A program made the translations under genes and the position numbers. Shown in pieces: positions 1 to 8,266 of a stretch of DNA of 64,000 bases (position 1 is its first letter; every line of letters begins with the position of its first letter). The DNA comes from an uncultured bacterium (GTDB taxonomy: Bacteria > Bacteroidota > Bacteroidia > CAILMK01). The stretch covers positions 1 to 64,000 of the forward strand of contig CAIKRV010000054.1 of the NCBI GenBank assembly GCA_903829945.1. The letters are read 5' to 3'. The notes beneath the pieces were generated by a model. That model was given only the letters and a program-made list of their open reading frames with translations. It had not been told where the DNA came from and did no database searches.

Positions 1-731
1 AATACCAACATAAACCTTCCCAAAGGACTGATTCTGTAAACGGCAGGTTTAAATATAAAAATTCCTATAAACGGAACAAATAAACAAATGGCAGCAGCAT
101 AGTCCCCATGACCGGCGAAGAATGGATGGGGTGCATAATTTCCATACAATTGCTCCCAGTGCGCTATAGCATGCCTAATCAACGCATATATAATAACTCC
201 CAATAGGGATAAGCTGAATAAAAGTATGTACCTTCTAATGTTTTTAAATTTCATAAAAACATTAGTACCGATAAAATAAAAAACTACTGCAAACCAAAGT
301 TTAGATATAAAGAATTTTATGGATACTACAAACATTGAACTAAAGCAGGCCGTAAATAAAATCCATAAGAGATTTATAATTATAACTATAGTCAAAGGAT
401 GCCTTAGTATTTTCTTATCATAGCGTCCATCCAAAATAATTTTTAGAAAGAATAAACACATTAATAAAAGAAATAAGGGCTCAGTGGGGAGATCGACACT
501 AACTCCAAAATCTTTTAAATCTACTTTTAAACTTAGGGGAGTACAAAAGGCAAGAAACAAAAAAACTTGATCGGGATAGTAAAAGGCCCCCCAAATGACG
601 ACTACGACAAAAGGGACCAACATAAACCAATAGGTCTCTTCCACCATAAAATACATATTGATGCTAATAAACGCAAGCATCAATGTGTAATAGAGAAAAT
701 TCTCTTTATACTTCTGAATTAGGCTTCTCAT
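1..731 (-). CDS. O-antigen ligase/polymerase-like membrane protein (3' part missing)
   Basis: An open frame of 243 codons starts at ATG 731 and runs off the left edge without a stop, so the C-terminal part is missing. It is strongly hydrophobic with six or seven predicted membrane segments. The stretch HPFFAGHGDYAAAICLFVPF resembles the conserved H-x-DY loop and following helix of O-antigen ligase/Wzy-type proteins. Such proteins polymerise or ligate lipid-linked glycans at the periplasmic face of the inner membrane. The start overlaps the end of the Wzz-like gene by 26 bp, and a flippase lies upstream, so the genes are probably co-transcribed. The family call rests on topology, one motif and context. 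Polymerase and ligase cannot be told apart from this fragment. Confidence 0.7.
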   Translation of the reverse strand, partial: MRSLIQKYKENFLYYTLMLAFISINMYFMVEETYWFMLVPFVVVVIWGAFYYPDQVFLFLAFCTPLSLKVDLKDFGVSVDLPTEPLFLLLMCLFFLKIILDGRYDKKILRHPLTIVIIINLLWILFTACFSSMFVVSIKFFISKLWFAVVFYFIGTNVFMKFKNIRRYILLFSLSLLGVIIYALIRHAIAHWEQLYGNYAPHPFFAGHGDYAAAICLFVPFIGIFIFKPAVYRISPLGRFMLV

Positions 732-1770
732 TCATCAAATTTGCGAACTGTTTCTGAAGCTTATATTTTTTGAAATTGCCAATAAGTGCACAAACAATAA
801 TACTACAAGTAAAGGCAGAAAGCATTGCCAATCCTACTAATAAAAATCGTATTGGATAAGATTTTTTCTCTGCAGGTACCGCTCCACTGATTACAAATTT
901 GTGTGATAAATTTTGTTTGGCATCCACTTGTGCCTGGTGCATTTTTGCTTCAATATCCGTAAGTTGATTTACTTCTGACTTTAATTGATCCGATAACTTT
1001 TTATGGGTAGGACCATACTCTGCCAATAGTTTTTCTTGATCTTTAATTTCTCTGGCTACGGAAGTATTTCCGGACATCAAAGCCCTATTGTATTGCTCCG
1101 TAAGAATTGCAGGCTGTTCTTCATAATTCAACACGCCAAGTTCACCGAGCTTACGCAATGAGTCCGCAATTATATTTATAAAATGTTCCTTTTCATGAAA
1201 ACGGGCTTCCACAATCCGCAAGGCGTCAGAGGCTCTTTCTTGTTGAAGTTTGGTTTTAAAAGTATCCACATAAGCTGCAATTTCATTAGCTATTAAGGCA
1301 GCGGTATCCGGAGATTCATCCAAAACTGTAATTGCAACAGACATATATTCCGTACGTTCATAGCGAACATTATCATGGAAAATATTTTCCAAAGTAGTAT
1401 GAGGATAATCTGATTTAGGATCAATATCATAATGCCTCATAAGATGAAACTTATTGGCAATATGCGTAGTTATTTCATCAGATTCAAGAACCTGAAGTAA
1501 TTGTTCCGCTTCATTTTCCTGACCGAATGCAAGTAGGTCCAATTGGTCAGCGGTGGTACTCAATAAGGCACGTGCAATGGAATTGGTCCGTACCGGATAT
1601 ACAATTACACTTGACTTATACTTGGGATGAATAAAGAAAGGAGCACTAAAAATAAAGGCCAAAATTCCTGCTCCAAAAGTGGTAAATAAAATCGGCTTCC
1701 TAAATTTAATTAAAAAGTCAACAACATTGGCGAAATTAAATTCGCCCTGCCTTTCCGGGTTTCCAATCAT
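706..1770 (-). CDS. Wzz-like polysaccharide chain-length determinant
   Basis: This 354-residue protein has the polysaccharide co-polymerase architecture: a short cytoplasmic N-terminus, a membrane segment near residues 28-48, a long periplasmic part rich in heptads (about 160-290), and a second membrane segment near 308-330. A proline-containing stretch (PAEKKSYP) precedes the second segment, as in Wzz proteins. Family members set the length of O-antigen or capsule chains made by a Wzy polymerase. No C-terminal tyrosine-kinase domain is present, so this is not a fused Wzc. The start ATG overlaps the stop of the flippase (ATGA), and the downstream gene starts inside its 3' end. This indicates one translationally coupled unit. 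Confidence 0.82.
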   Translation of the reverse strand: MIGNPERQGEFNFANVVDFLIKFRKPILFTTFGAGILAFIFSAPFFIHPKYKSSVIVYPVRTNSIARALLSTTADQLDLLAFGQENEAEQLLQVLESDEITTHIANKFHLMRHYDIDPKSDYPHTTLENIFHDNVRYERTEYMSVAITVLDESPDTAALIANEIAAYVDTFKTKLQQERASDALRIVEARFHEKEHFINIIADSLRKLGELGVLNYEEQPAILTEQYNRALMSGNTSVAREIKDQEKLLAEYGPTHKKLSDQLKSEVNQLTDIEAKMHQAQVDAKQNLSHKFVISGAVPAEKKSYPIRFLLVGLAMLSAFTCSIIVCALIGNFKKYKLQKQFANLMNEKPNSEV

Positions 1771-3215
1771 TTGTTATTCAATTTAAGTAATTCCAGGAAG
1801 AATCCCGGTTTTATTAGTTTTAAAATCAGTGCAAAGGTAATATTAATAATACATAATAAGAGAACCGATAACCACCATTGAGCAAGGTAGTGACTTCCAA
1901 ATTGAAAGCTAAATAGAGCCAAAATCAAAAATCCAAGTGTTCTTAGGGCCACATTTAAGGGAACATGCATTCCAAATAATTGGTGTGCTTTATACATCTG
2001 CACCCCACTTACAATTATTTGCGTACCTAAAGTGGCAAATACGGCACCTAAGGCTCCATATTGACGAATTAATACAAAATTCAAAATTACATTTACCAAA
2101 ACGCCAGCGCCTGAGCTTATATTAAGAAAACGAATATTGCCATTGGCCGTCAGCAAGGTTCCATAAATGTAAACCGTAGAAATGGCTAATTGTGTAAACA
2201 TTAAGCAACCAAATACCATTCCCAAGTAATGATCCGAGCTATTATGATATAATAAATGCATTATTTCATTCCGATAGTAAAAAGATGTGAGTGCCAATAA
2301 GAAAGAAGGAATCATTAATAGACTATAGGTGGTGCTTACGGTATGTTGCAAAGGCTCTTTACGCTTGATCATTCCACTAAATACTGGTAATAAGATAGTT
2401 GCGAATAAAAAAGCAACCATATTAAAGGCATCTAAAAGTCGATAAGCTTTATAATAAGTACCAGCTTCCAAAGCACCTTTGGGCAACATTCTTTCAATCA
2501 TAATAACATCGATCCGGGTATAGATGGTCATTAAAATACCTAAAAGTGCATAAGGATAGCTTTCTCTTAAAATTACTCTTAGAAACAAAATATTGATTCT
2601 TGGTTTAAAATAGGCACTGTGTTTAAATACTAAAACCAATGCAAAAATTGCTGTAATAAAATAGGCAAAGGTTTGTGCATAAATAAACCATTCAATTTTT
2701 AAGGATTGGTGCAATACGCCTCCCCACAGTAAAAAGCTGCAAAAAATAATCATTAAAGTTCTATCCAGAACAGAAACTATGCTATCAATCCTAAATAAGT
2801 GCAAACCTGCCAAATTTGCCCGGAAATACAATATAATTGAGGCTAAAACTTGATTAAAAAGCAATAAAAATAACAAATAAATACTAAAGCCATGATAACC
2901 TAAAATTAACCCAAAAATCAAGGATATAATTATATAAACGGCACAAAGTATAAGTTTGAGAGGGATAAATGAAGAAATATATTTTGAAAGCAGACTTGGG
3001 TTTTGCGCCAACATTTTATTGGTATGGGTATGCAAACCAGGATCTAAAATTATTTGTAGCAATAAAGAAAAGCTAAATAAGGAGGCATAAAGCCCATAAT
3101 TAGCCTCCCCTACCGATAATTGAACATTTCTATCAATACCTAATATCCAAAACGGCTTAATCAGCAAGTTCAAAAATAGAAGTAAAAATAGACTACGAAA
3201 GTGCTTTGGCTGCAT
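1767..3215 (-). CDS. Wzx-type polysaccharide flippase
   Basis: A 482-residue polytopic protein with about 12-14 hydrophobic segments and an N-terminal pattern typical of the MATE/MVF polysaccharide flippases (Wzx, RfbX). These proteins move undecaprenyl-linked oligosaccharides across the inner membrane. I chose ATG 3215 over the in-frame TTG at 3239 because a perfect -7 box (TATCTTTG, 3230-3223) would put the transcription start downstream of the TTG. It is the first gene of a coupled unit with the Wzz-like and Wzy-like genes. The gene is divergent from coaD. Substrate specificity cannot be read from the sequence. Confidence 0.85.
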   Translation of the reverse strand: MQPKHFRSLFLLLFLNLLIKPFWILGIDRNVQLSVGEANYGLYASLFSFSLLLQIILDPGLHTHTNKMLAQNPSLLSKYISSFIPLKLILCAVYIIISLIFGLILGYHGFSIYLLFLLLFNQVLASIILYFRANLAGLHLFRIDSIVSVLDRTLMIIFCSFLLWGGVLHQSLKIEWFIYAQTFAYFITAIFALVLVFKHSAYFKPRINILFLRVILRESYPYALLGILMTIYTRIDVIMIERMLPKGALEAGTYYKAYRLLDAFNMVAFLFATILLPVFSGMIKRKEPLQHTVSTTYSLLMIPSFLLALTSFYYRNEIMHLLYHNSSDHYLGMVFGCLMFTQLAISTVYIYGTLLTANGNIRFLNISSGAGVLVNVILNFVLIRQYGALGAVFATLGTQIIVSGVQMYKAHQLFGMHVPLNVALRTLGFLILALFSFQFGSHYLAQWWLSVLLLCIINITFALILKLIKPGFFLELLKLNNK

Positions 3216-3222
3216 TTGTATG

Positions 3223-3230
3223 CAAAGATA
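3223..3230 (-). promoter_or_regulatory. -7 element of flippase operon
   Basis: TATCTTTG matches the Bacteroidota sigma-A -7 consensus TAnnTTTG exactly. It lies 7 nt before the ATG at 3215, so the mRNA would have almost no leader. A clear -33 element was not identified. Confidence 0.6.
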
Positions 3231-3309
3231 AGGGCACAAGATATACGTAATAAAGAGTTGGAAGTAAAATTTTGAATGCTATTGCCTAAATATTTCCAAA
3301 AGGCAGTAC

Positions 3310-3317
3310 TATATTTG
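3310..3317 (+). promoter_or_regulatory. -7 element of coaD, nearly leaderless
   Basis: TATATTTG is a perfect TAnnTTTG match and ends only 4 nt before the coaD ATG at 3322. A weak -33-like TTG lies at 3282-3284, with spacing longer than usual. If used, the message is leaderless or nearly so. Confidence 0.6.
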
Positions 3318-3321
3318 CCTA

Positions 3322-3792
3322 ATGGAAAGGATTGCAATTTTTCCGGGGACTTTTGACCCCCCAACCTTAGGACATCATGATATTATTGAACGTGCTGTTA
3401 AAATATTCGATAAGGTTTACTTGGGTGTAGGTGAAAATTCCTCTAAAAATAATTTATTACCTTTTGAACAAAGGGTTGCCTTACTCAATGAAATATATAA
3501 AGAAAACGATAAAATCCAAGTAGAAGGTTATCATGAATTGACTGTAAATTTTTGCAAGAAAATTGGGGCAAGGTTTATTATACGGGGCTTGCGATCAGCC
3601 ACTGATTTTGATTATGAACGTAATATTGCAGAGATGAACTTTCAATTAGAGGGAAGCATAGAAACAGTTTTTTTAATTAGCAGGCCCCAATATGCTGCCA
3701 TTAATTCAAGCATCGTGCGTGAAATCCTGAAAAACGGAGGAAAAATTAGTCAGTTTGTCCCCAATATTGTTTCGCAACTGATTAAATTATAA
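3322..3792 (+). CDS. coaD: Pantetheine-phosphate adenylyltransferase
   Basis: Catalyses the fourth step of coenzyme A synthesis: adenylyl transfer from ATP to 4'-phosphopantetheine, giving dephospho-CoA in the cytoplasm. The 156-residue length is normal for bacterial PPAT. Visible signatures are the nucleotidyltransferase motif TLGH (T15, H18) after GTFDP, the RGLR...DFDYE block at residues 88-99, and SSIVRE at 129-134, equivalent to the ISSTxxR motif. The N-terminus aligns with the family from residue 1, so the ATG at 3322 is secure although the promoter box sits just before it. The gene is divergent from the flippase and convergent with the PAP2 gene, with two bases between the stops. Confidence 0.97.
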   Translation: MERIAIFPGTFDPPTLGHHDIIERAVKIFDKVYLGVGENSSKNNLLPFEQRVALLNEIYKENDKIQVEGYHELTVNFCKKIGARFIIRGLRSATDFDYERNIAEMNFQLEGSIETVFLISRPQYAAINSSIVREILKNGGKISQFVPNIVSQLIKL

Positions 3793-3794
3793 GA

Positions 3795-4580
3795 CTATAA
3801 CTTCATCTTTAAGGATTTATTATACTTTCTGACTTGCTCCCGTTTATAAATAAAAACTCCGGTACTTATCCCTAGGGCGGCACCTCCTAATACATCAGAA
3901 GCCCAATGGTCATTATCATGTATTCTAGATAAACCACATAATCCGGCCAAAGTATAGGCTACTATAGGGACCCATGTTTTATCATGGTATTCGCAAGCAA
4001 TAATTGCAGCCATGGAAAATGCAGATTGGGTATGTCCTGAAGGGAAAGATGTGGCATTGGTAAATATCCCGTTTGGCCATCTAAAAGGACCATCAAAAGT
4101 ATATTGACTGTTGCTGGCATACGGTCGGTACCTATGGATTAATTCTTTCCAAACTGTGGTATAGGCTCCGCCAATAAAAAAGGTTTCCATGCCTAAACAC
4201 GCAGTTTCCCTGCTACGCGTATCTTTTGTAAGGGTACCATATAAATAAAATAATCCCATAACTGGAATGGAATATCTACCATCACCCCATGGCATAAAGG
4301 CATAAGAAGCTAAGCTATTACTAAAATTGCTTCGATTTTTTTGAGTAAAATCCTTTATGGATCTATCAGCACTGCTTAAAATTGCCACAGAAGATATAGT
4401 TGCTGCAAAACCTAAATAATTATTCTTATTCCATTTCACAGGAGCTATGACAAGCGCTCCGGCATCTTTAAAACAATTTCCAAAATACTGCAAATCAGGA
4501 CGTGGCAATCTTAAAGTATCTTGTGCACGCAGTTGGTGTCCATAGAAACTAAAAATTAAGAGCCATATTAAGCACCTCAT
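3795..4580 (-). CDS. PAP2-family membrane-associated phosphatase
   Basis: A 261-residue exported protein with a signal sequence (MRCLIWLLIFSFYGHQLRAQ). It carries all three PAP2 phosphatase motifs: K-x6-RP at about 145-153, PSGH at 190-193 and SR-x5-H-x3-D at 218-229. Family members dephosphorylate lipid phosphates such as undecaprenyl pyrophosphate, phosphatidylglycerol phosphate or lipid A. Which substrate applies here is unknown. An upstream in-frame TTG (4619) would add 13 residues. I prefer ATG 4580 because it gives a clean signal peptide and follows a TAGTTTTG box at 4594-4587. The gene is divergent from fumC. Confidence 0.88.
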   Translation of the reverse strand: MRCLIWLLIFSFYGHQLRAQDTLRLPRPDLQYFGNCFKDAGALVIAPVKWNKNNYLGFAATISSVAILSSADRSIKDFTQKNRSNFSNSLASYAFMPWGDGRYSIPVMGLFYLYGTLTKDTRSRETACLGMETFFIGGAYTTVWKELIHRYRPYASNSQYTFDGPFRWPNGIFTNATSFPSGHTQSAFSMAAIIACEYHDKTWVPIVAYTLAGLCGLSRIHDNDHWASDVLGGAALGISTGVFIYKREQVRKYNKSLKMKL

Positions 4581-4586
4581 AATCTG

Positions 4587-4594
4587 CAAAACTA
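4587..4594 (-). promoter_or_regulatory. -7 element of PAP2 gene
   Basis: TAGTTTTG fits TAnnTTTG and lies 6 nt upstream of the ATG at 4580. It supports that start over the upstream TTG. Confidence 0.5.
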
Positions 4595-4698
4595 AGAATA
4601 TAATCCTTATAGCAAACAATACAGGTATTTTTAAGAATGCTGGAATCGAACAAAAAATATATTACCGTTTCCCGTTACAACGTCGCAAAGTCTCTTCT

Positions 4699-4706
4699 TA
4701 TCTTTG
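4699..4706 (+). promoter_or_regulatory. -7 element of fumC
   Basis: TATCTTTG, a perfect TAnnTTTG match, ends 17 nt before ATG 4724. It lies inside the upstream open frame extension, which argues against the longer start. Confidence 0.6.
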
Positions 4707-4723
4707 CCAAAAATTTTAGCATT

Positions 4724-6118
4724 ATGAATTTTAGGATTGAAAAAGACAGTATCGGGGAAGTTCAAGTACCAGCAGATAAGTATTGGGGAGCCCAAACAGA
4801 AAGATCAAAGGAAAACTTCAAGATAGGAGGTAATTATATGCCAATTGAAGTAATCAGGAGTATGGCAATTCTTAAAAAAGCTGCTGCTTTGGCCAATACA
4901 GAGTTAGGCGTTTTATCCATGGATAAGGCCGAACATATTGGCAAAGTTGCAGACGAAATAGTGGCCGGAAAATTAGATACAGAATTCCCATTGGTGGTTT
5001 GGCAAACCGGTTCAGGTACCCAAACAAATATGAACCTTAACGAAGTTATTTCCAACAGAGCGCATGTTTTAAATGGCGGGAAATTGGATGATCCAAAAAA
5101 GATTATTCACCCAAATGACGACGTGAATAAATCACAATCCAGTAATGATACTTTCCCTACCGCCATGCACATTGCTGCATATTCTTATGTAGTGGAAATG
5201 ACCATCCCGAAAATAAAAATACTTAAAGATACTTTACAAGCCAAGGTTGAACAATTTACAAATATTGTAAAAATTGGTCGTACACATTTTATGGACGCTA
5301 CGCCTTTAACTTTAGGTCAAGAATTTTCCGGATATGTATCCCAATTAAACCACAGTATCCGGGCATTAGAAAAAGCATTGGAAGCAGTTGCTGAATTAGG
5401 CATTGGCGGTACCGCAGTTGGAACAGGATTAAATGCACCGAAGGGCTTTGATGTTTTAACTGTAAAACATATTGCAGCCATGACCGGTCATCCTTTTATC
5501 CCTGCAGAAAATAAATTCGAATCTTTAGCTGCACATGATGCCATGGTAGAATTATCCGGGGCATTAAAACGTACAGCGGTAGCACTGATGAAAATTGGTA
5601 ATGATGTAAGAATGCTTAGCAGTGGCCCTCGCTGCGGTATAGGAGAAATTATTATTCCTGCCAATGAACCGGGATCCTCCATTATGCCGGGAAAAGTTAA
5701 TCCGACGCAATGTGAAGCACTAACCATGGTATGTGCACAGGTGATCGGAAATGATGTAGCTGTAAGTGTAGGTGGCATGAGCGGACATTTTGAACTAAAT
5801 GTTTTTAAACCGATGATGTTGTTTAATGTACTTAATTCTGCTCGCTTATTAGGAGATGCTTGCGTATCCTTCAATGAGCATTGTGCAATGGGTATTGAGC
5901 CAAATTTAGAAAGAATCAAAATGCATTTAGATAATTCTTTAATGCTAGTAACCGCTTTAAATACCCATATAGGCTATGATAACGCTGCTAAAATTGCAAA
6001 AACCGCCTACAATGAAGGAACAACTTTAAAAGAAGCAGCAGTAAAATTAAACTTACTTACAGCAGAGCAATTTGATGCGTGGGTAAAACCTGAAGAAATG
6101 GTTTCAGGATTGAATTAA
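4724..6118 (+). CDS. fumC: Class II fumarate hydratase
   Basis: Interconverts fumarate and L-malate in the TCA cycle, as a cytoplasmic homotetramer. From ATG 4724 the protein has 464 residues, the usual class II length. It carries the superfamily signature [15 protein letters not shown] at about residues 315-330, with the mobile catalytic Ser loop, and the SSNDTFPTA block near 138-146. A longer frame opens 29 codons upstream, but it has no family similarity and overlaps the -7 box, so it was rejected. The oxygen-stable, iron-free class II type fits an aerobe that also has a superoxide dismutase in this window. Confidence 0.97.
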   Translation: MNFRIEKDSIGEVQVPADKYWGAQTERSKENFKIGGNYMPIEVIRSMAILKKAAALANTELGVLSMDKAEHIGKVADEIVAGKLDTEFPLVVWQTGSGTQTNMNLNEVISNRAHVLNGGKLDDPKKIIHPNDDVNKSQSSNDTFPTAMHIAAYSYVVEMTIPKIKILKDTLQAKVEQFTNIVKIGRTHFMDATPLTLGQEFSGYVSQLNHSIRALEKALEAVAELGIGGTAVGTGLNAPKGFDVLTVKHIAAMTGHPFIPAENKFESLAAHDAMVELSGALKRTAVALMKIGNDVRMLSSGPRCGIGEIIIPANEPGSSIMPGKVNPTQCEALTMVCAQVIGNDVAVSVGGMSGHFELNVFKPMMLFNVLNSARLLGDACVSFNEHCAMGIEPNLERIKMHLDNSLMLVTALNTHIGYDNAAKIAKTAYNEGTTLKEAAVKLNLLTAEQFDAWVKPEEMVSGLN

Positions 6119-6133
6119 ATTAACTCATTTACT

Positions 6134-6310
6134 ATGAATACTAACAGTTCTCGAAAAGGGAAATATTTACTTCCCATCGGACTCGCAATTTTGGGTATTG
6201 CAGCAGCAGTAGCCATCACCGTAGTTTTATTAAAACAACAAGAATCGGAAGAACAAGAATCCGAAAGGGATGTTGAAAATTATGACATGAAGAATGTCCC
6301 TGTTTTATAA
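6134..6310 (+). CDS. Small single-pass membrane protein (58 aa)
   Basis: A 58-codon frame starts 15 nt after fumC (ATG 6134, TAA 6308-6310). It encodes a basic N-terminus (NSSRKGK), one hydrophobic helix (about residues 11-34, rich in Ala, Ile, Val and Leu), and a highly acidic tail (EESEEQESE-like) after KQQ. This is a normal N-in single-pass layout. Its end overlaps the start of the next gene by 17 bp in another frame, so translational coupling is likely. I do not recognise the family. Being coding is supported by spacing, the TM pattern and the tight overlap, but not by homology. Confidence 0.6.
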   Translation: MNTNSSRKGKYLLPIGLAILGIAAAVAITVVLLKQQESEEQESERDVENYDMKNVPVL

Positions 6311-7433
6311 ATATATTTCAGGTCTTTTAACCATCCTTTGTATTTTAAAATTTCAGGATGGTTTTGCTACCACTAATGATAGCACCAATACATCAAGGAT
6401 CATAAGCAGTGATTTCCCCTCTTGGTTTATTGGTGCTAAATTTTATGGTGGTTATACCTTTTCACCTTATGAGCGAATTAAAAATCTTGAAGCTCATACT
6501 TTAGATTTTGAACTTATTGTTTCAAAAGCCACCTTTGGTGATAAGACCTGGCAGCAAGTCCATGCTTATCCCCGTTTAGGGCTTGCCATTAATTACATTA
6601 ATTTAGGAAAACCTGAAATAACCGGTAATGTTTTAGCCATCATTCCGCATCTGCAATGGCATCTCATCGGACAAAATGCTTCTGTACTGGGAATACGCTT
6701 TGGAACCGGAATAGGTTATTTTAATACCACTTTTGATCCACTCCATAACTATAGAGATAAAGCCATTAGTACGCCTATCAATGTATGTTTGCAATTAAAT
6801 GCAATCTACACTCAAAAGATTAATAAATACCTTGAATTAAATTCAGGCCTTGGAGTGACTCATTTTTCAAATGGATCTTGGAAATTGCCCAATGCAGGAT
6901 TTAATATTCCTGCCATTTTTATAGGTGGCAATTATATTCTTCATCAAAATGAAACATTAGTACATCATAGTGCTGAGGAATTAGCAGTGAAAAAACCATA
7001 TTATTTTTATGCATATTCCTCCATCAGTTTCGAAACACAGGGCTTTAATGGAGAAAATCATTATACGATTTATTCATTGTCTGCTTGCGTAGGAAAACAA
7101 TTAGCAAGAAGAAGTAAAGTCGGAATAGGTTTTGATGTATTTTACGACCCAACCATAGTAACAGATAGTGCAGGAGCCATTACTTCTGCAAAACATCCTA
7201 CTGATAATTTACAGGCAGGAATAAAAGTAGAACATGAATTGGTTTTAGGTAATTTGGGATTAATAACCAATTGGGGGGTATATATATTACACCCTGCTAA
7301 TGAATATGGACCTTTTTATCAAATCTTAGGGGTAAAATACAATTTGAATCCAAAAATTTTTGTTGGAACATTTTTAAAAACACATTATTTTACTGCTGAT
7401 TTTATTCAATTAGCACTTGGATATAGTTTTTAA
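6294..7433 (+). CDS. PagL/acyloxyacyl hydrolase-like outer membrane protein
   Basis: A 379-residue protein with an N-terminal signal segment (about 1-26) followed by alternating aromatic/polar beta strands ending in the C-terminal Phe of GYSF, typical of an outer-membrane barrel. The segment GLGVTHFSNGSWKLPN (about 183-198) matches the His-x-Ser active-site strand of lipid A 3-O-deacylase (PagL) and related Bacteroidota barrels. In PagL the triad is completed by a Glu 12 residues after the Ser. Here that position appears to be Asn, so activity is uncertain. The protein may trim lipid A acyl chains or be a non-catalytic relative. It follows fumC and the small membrane protein in the same direction. 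Confidence 0.6.
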   Translation: MSLFYKYISGLLTILCILKFQDGFATTNDSTNTSRIISSDFPSWFIGAKFYGGYTFSPYERIKNLEAHTLDFELIVSKATFGDKTWQQVHAYPRLGLAINYINLGKPEITGNVLAIIPHLQWHLIGQNASVLGIRFGTGIGYFNTTFDPLHNYRDKAISTPINVCLQLNAIYTQKINKYLELNSGLGVTHFSNGSWKLPNAGFNIPAIFIGGNYILHQNETLVHHSAEELAVKKPYYFYAYSSISFETQGFNGENHYTIYSLSACVGKQLARRSKVGIGFDVFYDPTIVTDSAGAITSAKHPTDNLQAGIKVEHELVLGNLGLITNWGVYILHPANEYGPFYQILGVKYNLNPKIFVGTFLKTHYFTADFIQLALGYSF

Positions 7434-7440
7434 AATCAGA

Positions 7441-8265
7441 TTAATATTGTTCCTTTTCATTCGGAAAATCTTTGGCCTTTACGTCTTTTACATAAGCGCC
7501 TACCGCACCATTAATCTCTTCGGCTAAATTCAAATATCTTCTTAAAAATCGAGGTGAAAATTCTGTAGTTAAACCTAACATATCATGTAGTACCAATACT
7601 TGACCATCTACGCCGCCACCTGCTCCTATTCCTATGGTTGGAATACTTAAAGCTTGAGTAACTTTCGTGGCAAGCTCGGCAGGTATTTTCTCCATCACTA
7701 GTGCAAAGCATCCGGCTTCTTGAAGTAAAATGGCATCTTTTAATAACTTTTCAGCCTCTTCCTCCTCTTTTGCCCTTACGTTATAAGTTCCAAATTTATA
7801 AATTGATTGCGGTGTAAGTCCCAAATGCCCCATTACTGGTACACCTGCAGATATAATTCTGGCAACACTTTCTATAACTTCACTGCCACCTTCCAATTTT
7901 ACGGCATGAGCACCACTTTCTTTCATAATTCTAATCGTGGAATCTAAGGCAGTTTTTGAATTTCCTTGATACGATCCAAATGGTAAATCAACAATTACTA
8001 ACGCTCTTTCTATAGCTCGCACCACAGAGGAAGCATGGTATATCATTTGGTCTAAAGTTATTGGAAGCGTAGTAATATGCCCAGCCATTACATTCGAAGC
8101 TGAATCTCCAACCAAAATTGCATCAATACCGGCAGCATCCACAATTTTTGCAAGTGAATAATCATATGCCGTTAGCATAGCAATTTTTTTTCCTTTTTCC
8201 TTCATTTCTTGCAAAACGTGAGTTGTTATTTTTTTGTATTTATTAGGTGCAGGATGTACTGACAT
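7441..8265 (-). CDS. panB: 3-methyl-2-oxobutanoate hydroxymethyltransferase
   Basis: First committed enzyme of pantothenate synthesis. It transfers a hydroxymethyl group from methylene-tetrahydrofolate to 2-oxoisovalerate, giving ketopantoate. At 274 residues it is full length. Recognisable blocks are [19 protein letters not shown] near 29-47, [12 protein letters not shown] at about 52-63 (the metal-binding Asp is in VGDS), KLEGG near 122-126 and [17 protein letters not shown] near 207-223. The stop of the upstream secreted-protein gene is separated from this start by one base, so the two are read together. With coaD 4 kb away, this supplies two CoA-pathway enzymes, though not in one operon. 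Confidence 0.96.
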   Translation of the reverse strand: MSVHPAPNKYKKITTHVLQEMKEKGKKIAMLTAYDYSLAKIVDAAGIDAILVGDSASNVMAGHITTLPITLDQMIYHASSVVRAIERALVIVDLPFGSYQGNSKTALDSTIRIMKESGAHAVKLEGGSEVIESVARIISAGVPVMGHLGLTPQSIYKFGTYNVRAKEEEEAEKLLKDAILLQEAGCFALVMEKIPAELATKVTQALSIPTIGIGAGGGVDGQVLVLHDMLGLTTEFSPRFLRRYLNLAEEINGAVGAYVKDVKAKDFPNEKEQY

Positions 8266-8266
8266 A

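Noticed and set aside
3216-3239. TTG start of the flippase at 3239
   Set aside because: The TATCTTTG box at 3230-3223 would place the transcript start inside it; ATG 3215 is preferred.
4637-4723. N-terminal extension of fumC starting at 4637
   Set aside because: Adds 29 residues unlike any fumarase and contains the -7 box; ATG 4724 gives the family length.
5488-5919. A 143-codon open frame on the minus strand inside fumC
   Set aside because: It lies wholly inside a well-conserved gene in the opposite frame, with no recognisable domain or promoter; a shadow of fumC codon use.
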